In this document: piece after piece, positions 6,412 to 9,247 of the stretch
Layout: each line of letters opens with the position of its first letter
Position numbering within the stretch: the stretch's first letter is position 1
DNA from: Planctomycetes bacterium UBA4800
GTDB lineage: Bacteria; Planctomycetota; UBA8108; UBA8890; UBA8898
Direction: 5' to 3'
Length of the DNA stretch: 9,247 bases
NCBI GenBank assembly: GCA_002402755.1
Contig: DHGK01000220.1
Coordinates: forward strand, 1 to 9,247
Made by a program: the position numbers and the translations under genes
The notes under the pieces: model-generated
What the model was told of the DNA's origin: nothing
Database searches by the model: none
Seen by the model: only the letters and a program-made list of their open reading frames with translations

Positions 6412-6502
6412 GCGTTCGGCGATTTCGGCGAGGTCGTCGGCCGGGAGGCGGCCAAGCGCGCGCCGCGCATCGCGGCCGCGGGCGCCCCCCGCGTCCTTCT
6501 CC
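6412..6502 (+). pseudogene. Decayed partial duplicate of comM (region just before the Walker A)
   Basis: These 91 bases align without gaps to 8261-8351 in the intact comM gene, with 8 mismatches by hand count (about 91% identity), in the same orientation. They encode AFGDFGEVVGREAAKR, against AFGDFGEVVGQEAAKR at residues 185-200 of the real protein. Just beyond the match the Walker A (GPPGVGKT) is lost and replaced by ARCGLPP. Several differences are amino-acid-changing, as expected of relaxed constraint. There is no start codon, N-terminal domain or C-terminal domain. A weak match (14 of 18 bases) may extend the similarity about 10 nt upstream. Confidence 0.78.
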
Positions 6503-6633
6503 CGGCGCGTTGTGGTCTTCCGCCGATCCCTCGGCGCCGGGCTGCAACCGGCTGCGAAACCCGGCGGCGAGGCATCCCGTCTCCATGGCTCTCGGCGAAC
6601 ACCGCACCGCGCTTCGGGTCGGAAGACCGCGGC

Positions 6634-7200
6634 CTATCCTCCCGCGATCTTGCCCAAGACCCCGTGCCAGGTCCCGCCCAGGCCGAGCGCTTCCGCCCAG
6701 CGCGCAACGTACTCGCGATCGACGAGCGAACAACTGACCTTGAGGATTCCCGCGATATCGCGCACGTGCTTCTCCGAGCCGCCCTCGCGGTAATACCGCA
6801 ACTTCGCGATGATGACGTCCTCGGGCGCAGCCACGCTGCAATCCAGATCCGAGAAGATGCGCATGCGCCGCGCACGCGACAGTTGCTGCTCCTCCCACGG
6901 CCCGCGCCGCGGAAGCATGATGTCGATCTTGTTGGCGGAGGCGGCGTGAATGATGTTGAACTGCCCCCGGTGGAGCACCGCCTCGAAGGCGGCGTCCTTG
7001 GAAACGTAGTACTCGGCCGCGGGAAACGCGGCGCACAGACGCGATACGTGCTCTGCGCGGAGATCGGCAACGATATCGATATCGCGCGTCATGCGCGGCT
7101 CGCCGTAGGCGCCGCTCGCCATCGAACCGACGAGCGCATACGGGACGTGCACGTCTTCCAGCGTCTCGATGATCTTGCGGAGAAGCTCAAGCTGCTCCAT
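6634..7200 (-). CDS. MNT-like nucleotidyltransferase, second gene of a two-gene module
   Basis: The 188-residue protein carries the minimal nucleotidyltransferase signature: a glycine-serine pair in ALVGSMASGAYG (Gly25-Ser26), the metal-binding DxD in TRDIDIVADL (Asp40, Asp42), and a third acidic residue in NKIDIML (Asp93). The C-terminal half has conserved-looking segments APEDVIIAKLRYYREGGSEKHVRDIAGIL and a closing helical region. This overall form resembles small stand-alone nucleotidyltransferases found across Planctomycetota and other phyla, distantly like AbiEii-type toxins. The reaction is presumably transfer of an NMP to an unknown protein or RNA target. The ATG overlaps the upstream small gene by 14 nt, and GGAGA lies within that gene's last codons, so translation is probably coupled. 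Catalytic residues all appear intact, so the gene is probably functional. A role as toxin is only an inference from family resemblance and gene pairing. Confidence 0.82.
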   Translation of the reverse strand: MEQLELLRKIIETLEDVHVPYALVGSMASGAYGEPRMTRDIDIVADLRAEHVSRLCAAFPAAEYYVSKDAAFEAVLHRGQFNIIHAASANKIDIMLPRRGPWEEQQLSRARRMRIFSDLDCSVAAPEDVIIAKLRYYREGGSEKHVRDIAGILKVSCSLVDREYVARWAEALGLGGTWHGVLGKIAGG

Positions 7201-7408
7201 CGCTCATTCTCCGCGCAACCTCGGCGAGGACCGCCTGCGCATCCCACTCGGGGTGGAGGCTCCGGATGTGCGCGGCGATGACGGAGCGCATCGTGCGATT
7301 GGCATCGCCGATCATGGCGATACGCTCGGCCGGGGTCTTCCGGCGCAGAATTTCAGCGACCGAGTCGTCGACGACCTCGATCCGGCCGTCATCGAGCCTC
7401 ACGTCCAT
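7187..7408 (-). CDS. Small conserved protein (73 aa) paired with the nucleotidyltransferase
   Basis: The 73-residue product starts MDVRLDDGRIEVVDDSVAEILRR, continues KTPAERIAMIGDANRTMRSVIAAHIRSLHPEW and ends EVARRMSDGAA. I recognise this type as a family of small helical proteins (KTPAER, ANRTxR, HPEWD, EVARRMS) that travel directly upstream of nucleotidyltransferases like the neighbour, but I cannot name a characterised member. The ATG at 7408 has GGAG with an 8-nt gap, and a good promoter lies just upstream. No signal peptide, membrane segment or metal site is visible. Its position first in the operon and its overlap with the next gene suggest a partner or antitoxin-like regulator, which is an inference. 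The gene is real by Shine-Dalgarno, coupling and length, but its biochemical role is unknown. Confidence 0.75.
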   Translation of the reverse strand: MDVRLDDGRIEVVDDSVAEILRRKTPAERIAMIGDANRTMRSVIAAHIRSLHPEWDAQAVLAEVARRMSDGAA

Positions 7409-7435
7409 GTCCGAATCTCCGTGCGTTCGCCATCG

Positions 7436-7463
7436 ATCATATCGAGAGCCCTTCGCGCCGCAA
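7436..7463 (-). promoter_or_regulatory. Promoter of the small protein/nucleotidyltransferase pair (TTGCGG-N16-TATGAT)
   Basis: On the minus strand, TTGCGG (7463-7458) is followed after 16 nt by TATGAT (7441-7436), a 5-of-6 match to the -10 consensus. The predicted start near 7429 leaves a leader of about 20 nt that still contains the GGAG (7420-7417) of the small gene. Confidence 0.6.
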
Positions 7464-7614
7464 TGCTCGACGCTCGTCCCGGCCGGTCCCCGGCCTGCGC
7501 TTGCGGCCGGCGAGAGCGCGCCGCCGCCCCACGCCCTGCTCCGCCCCCGCACGCACTCCGAGCTCACCTTCGCCGTGCGGCCCTCCGCGTCGCTGCACGC
7601 ACGCACGCGGCGGC

Positions 7615-7643
7615 TTGGCGCGGCCGCGCGCATGCCGTACGAT
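7615..7643 (+). promoter_or_regulatory. Promoter of comM (TTGGCG-N17-TACGAT)
   Basis: TTGGCG (7615-7620) and TACGAT (7638-7643) are separated by exactly 17 nt. The predicted start near 7650 gives a ~58-nt leader containing the palindromes at 7670-7694. The -10 region TACGATGGC is shared exactly with the candidate tmk promoter. Confidence 0.55.
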
Positions 7644-7669
7644 GGCGTCGCCTCTCCCGCGACATCCGT

Positions 7670-7694
7670 CCCTGCAGGGCGCCGGCCGGCGCCC
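7670..7694. repeat. Two overlapping palindromes in the comM leader
   Basis: CCCTGCAGGG (7670-7679) is a 10-bp palindrome, and GGGCGCCGGCCGGCGCCC (7677-7694) is an 18-bp palindrome. They share the GGG at 7677-7679. In RNA, those three bases could pair either leftward or rightward, so the two hairpins exclude each other. The larger one ends 14 nt before the comM ATG, where no clear Shine-Dalgarno is visible. It may be a regulator binding site or a translation-control hairpin. Confidence 0.6.
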
Positions 7695-7708
7695 GCGAAG
7701 ACGGACCC

Positions 7709-9208
7709 ATGGTGTACAAGATCTGGAGCGCGGATACGTTCGGGGTGTGGGGACGGCCGATCGAGGTCGAGGTGGTGCTCTCGCCGGGCAGGCCCTCGTT
7801 CACGATCGTGGGGCTTCCGGGGAAATCGGTGTGCGAGAGCCGCGACCGGGTGCGGAGCGCGCTCCTGCAGTCCGGGTACTCGTTCCCGCAGCAGCGCGTG
7901 CTCGTCAACCTCGCCCCGGCGTTCGAGCGCAAGGAAGGGGCGCCGCTCGACCTGCCCATCGCGCTGGCGATACTGGCGGCGAGCGGGCAGGTGCGCGTCG
8001 CGGAAGGGCGCGTCGCCGCGGTGGGCGAGCTGGCGCTTTCGGGCGCGCTCCGGCCGGTTCACGGGGCGCTGCTCCTGTCATCGGCGCTCAGGGAGAACGC
8101 GATCGGCCGCTGCATCGTCCCGCCCGCCAACGCCTTCGAGGCGGCGCTCTGCCCGGGAATCGAGATCGTCGGGGCCGAGAAGCTCAGGGACGCGGCGGCG
8201 GCCATGGAGGGACGCGGCGTGGTCACGCCCCGGCGGGAGCCTCCGGCGGCGCGGCAGGCGGCGTTCGGCGACTTCGGCGAGGTCGTCGGCCAGGAGGCCG
8301 CCAAGCGCGCGCTGCTCATCGCGGCCGCGGGCGGCCACCACGTCCTTCTCCTCGGGCCGCCCGGGGTGGGCAAGACCATGCTCGCCCAGCGGTTCCCGGG
8401 CATCCTTCCCAACCTCGATCCCGAGGCATCGCTCGCCGTCACACGGATCTGGAGCGCCGCCGGCCTGCTCGGAACGGGCGCCGTCACGCGGCCGCCGTTC
8501 CGCGCGCCGCATCACTCGACCAGCCACGCCGGCCTCATCGGCGGCAGCAACGACCCCCGCCCCGGCGAGGCGACGCTCGCCCACCGCGGGGTCCTCTTTC
8601 TGGACGAACTGGCCGAGTTCAACCGCCCCGCGCTCGAGGCCCTGCGCGAGATCCTGGAGACCAAGCAGGTCACGATCGCGCGGGCGCGCGGCACCGTGAC
8701 CTTCCCCACCGATTTCCAGCTCATCGCCGCCATGAACCCCTGCCCCTGCGGCTACACCGGCCACCCCACCATGGTCTGCCGCTGCACGCCCGGCGACCAG
8801 AAGCGGTACCAGGGCCGCCTCTCCGGGCCGATCATGGACCGCATCGAGCTCTTCGCCGCGCTCAATGTGCTCGACCGGAAAGACATGGTCGCGCGGCCGC
8901 CCGGCATGGACACGGCCGCCATGGCGGCGCAGGTGCGGGCCGCCCGCGCGCGACAGGCGGCTCGTTTCGGCCCGTCGGTGCTCAACGCCGCCGCGCCCGA
9001 GGCCGCGCTCAACGCCGCCGCGGAGCTGGACGAAGCGCTCCGGCGCTGGCTCATGGAGGCCATGACGGCGTTCGGGCTCTCGGGACGCGGCCACGCGCGC
9101 ACGCTGCGGGTGGCCCGCACGATCGCCGACCTGGACGGCGCCGAGAGAATAGCCGAGGCGCACCTCGCGGAGGCGCTCGCCTGGCGCCCTCCGCAATCGT
9201 TCAGGTGA
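7709..9208 (+). CDS. comM: ComM/YifB-type Mg-chelatase-like AAA+ ATPase
   Basis: The 499-residue product matches the usual ~500-residue length of ComM, a hexameric helicase that drives branch migration and integration of single-stranded DNA during natural transformation. The N-terminal ChlI-like domain spans ~1-170 (IVGLPGKSVCESRDRVRSAL, LDLPIALAILAASG, GELALSG). The AAA+ core begins with FGDFGEVVGQEAAKRALLIAAAG (186-208), then Walker A GPPGVGKT (216-223), RPPFRAPHHS (261-270), Walker B VLFLDE (295-300) and the arginine-finger region SGPIMDRIEL (372-381). A cysteine cluster (Cys345, 347, 358, 360 in NPCPCGYT and CRCT) is the family's putative metal site. The Mg_chelatase_C domain (SGRGHARTLRVARTIADLDG, ~458-477) closes the protein. 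TRIWSAAG replaces the more usual TRIHSVAG. The ATG at 7709 gives the canonical N-terminus, although the frame is open further upstream. All catalytic motifs are intact; competence in this organism is unproven. Confidence 0.95.
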   Translation: MVYKIWSADTFGVWGRPIEVEVVLSPGRPSFTIVGLPGKSVCESRDRVRSALLQSGYSFPQQRVLVNLAPAFERKEGAPLDLPIALAILAASGQVRVAEGRVAAVGELALSGALRPVHGALLLSSALRENAIGRCIVPPANAFEAALCPGIEIVGAEKLRDAAAAMEGRGVVTPRREPPAARQAAFGDFGEVVGQEAAKRALLIAAAGGHHVLLLGPPGVGKTMLAQRFPGILPNLDPEASLAVTRIWSAAGLLGTGAVTRPPFRAPHHSTSHAGLIGGSNDPRPGEATLAHRGVLFLDELAEFNRPALEALREILETKQVTIARARGTVTFPTDFQLIAAMNPCPCGYTGHPTMVCRCTPGDQKRYQGRLSGPIMDRIELFAALNVLDRKDMVARPPGMDTAAMAAQVRAARARQAARFGPSVLNAAAPEAALNAAAELDEALRRWLMEAMTAFGLSGRGHARTLRVARTIADLDGAERIAEAHLAEALAWRPPQSFR

Positions 9209-9220
9209 GGCGCGCGCGCC
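9209..9220. repeat. 12-bp palindrome immediately after the comM stop
   Basis: GGCGCGCGCGCC is self-complementary and starts at the base after the comM TGA. It could contribute to a 3' hairpin, but there is no T-tract and alternating CG is common here, so a terminator call is not justified. Confidence 0.3.
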
Positions 9221-9247
9221 GCGTCACGGCAGCGTGAGAATCGAGAC

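Larger units (their letters stand above)
6278..6633. other. Non-coding gap between the protease and nucleotidyltransferase genes
   Basis: From the protease outward, this 356-nt gap holds an ~80-nt 5' leader with a small hairpin (GTGCGG/CCGCAC, 6302-6315), the protease promoter (6363-6391) and the comM fragment (6412-6502). The remaining 6503-6633 has no gene I recognise. It may carry further decayed comM sequence: GAGGCATC occurs at 6569-6576, 157 nt from the start of the match, against 162 nt in comM. Long open frames across it are by-products of base composition. Confidence 0.6.
7409..7708. other. Divergent intergenic region between the small-protein module and comM
   Basis: The 300-nt gap contains one promoter reading left (7436-7463), one reading right (7615-7643) and a pair of overlapping palindromes (7670-7694) in the comM leader. 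The middle part (7464-7614) is very GC-rich with short CG repeats such as GCACGCACGCACGC, and I see no gene in it. Confidence 0.6.

Noticed and set aside
4421..6793. 790-aa plus-strand open frame opposite the protease
   Set aside because: It is antisense to a gene with complete S41 and PDZ motifs. Its arginine/alanine-rich sequence shows no domain and is a typical shadow of GC-rich coding DNA.
6278..7036. Extended N-terminus of the protease (frame open to 7036)
   Set aside because: The extension reads through the comM scar and opposite the nucleotidyltransferase. The promoter at 6363-6391, the GGAG at 6287-6290 and a signal-like start at 6277 support the shorter form.
6385..7281. Long plus-strand open frame (298 aa) starting near the comM fragment
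   Set aside because: Only the first ~30 codons resemble comM. The rest runs antisense through the nucleotidyltransferase and small-protein genes, which have clear motifs, and is open because of GC-rich composition.
7169..7708. Extended N-terminus of comM (frame open from 7169)
   Set aside because: Known ComM proteins start near MxxKxxS, matching the ATG at 7709. The upstream frame lies antisense to the small gene and contains the comM promoter.
9224..9247. Possible C-terminus of a minus-strand gene entering from the right (reads VSILTLP then stop)
   Set aside because: Seven codons are too few to support a gene call, although convergent placement after comM would be plausible.

Overview
The window is a GC-rich piece of a bacterial chromosome, with both strands densely coded. 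A Minf_1886-family protein points to the PVC superphylum or a close relative such as Planctomycetota. A HEAT-repeat/S41 protease with a planctomycete-style C-terminal tail points the same way. No rRNA or other phylogenetic marker is present, so the lineage is an inference.

Layout. 1-155 is the 3' end of a SpoIIE/PP2C-type phosphatase gene (+). 147-1876 is a relic island bracketed by short runs of 7-bp repeats. Inside it, on the minus strand, is the skeleton of a type I restriction-modification operon: hsdM, a DUF1016 (YhcG-like) nuclease gene, the C-terminus of a RecG-like/AlbA_2 regulator, and hsdR. Gene ends and start/stop overlaps survive, but the interiors are gone. 1938-3436 holds a two-gene replication operon (+), thymidylate kinase (tmk) and a DNA polymerase III delta-prime-like clamp-loader subunit (holB), overlapping by 4 nt. 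3557-4021 is a Minf_1886 protein (+), convergent with a HEAT-PDZ-S41 C-terminal processing protease (4034-6277, -). 6278-6633 holds a near-consensus promoter for the protease and a ~91-bp decayed copy of part of comM. 6634-7408 (-) is a two-gene module: a 73-aa small protein followed by an overlapping MNT-like nucleotidyltransferase. 7709-9208 (+) is a complete comM/YifB-type AAA+ ATPase gene.

How it fits together. The replication and nucleotide genes, the protease and comM look like stable housekeeping content. Two accessory patches interrupt them: the gutted restriction operon, and the nucleotidyltransferase module, which is flanked by the comM fragment on one side and real comM on the other. 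Vegetative-type promoters can be read directly for the protease (TTGGCA-N17-TATAAT), comM (TTGGCG-N17-TACGAT) and the small-protein/nucleotidyltransferase pair (TTGCGG-N16-TATGAT). A weaker one precedes tmk (TTGCGC-N17-TACGAT) and would give an almost leaderless mRNA.

I see no intact novel system. The most unusual points are the uniformly hollowed restriction operon, the comM fragment duplication beside the nucleotidyltransferase module, and the shared promoter sequence at tmk and comM. All family assignments come from motif recognition by eye, without database searches.
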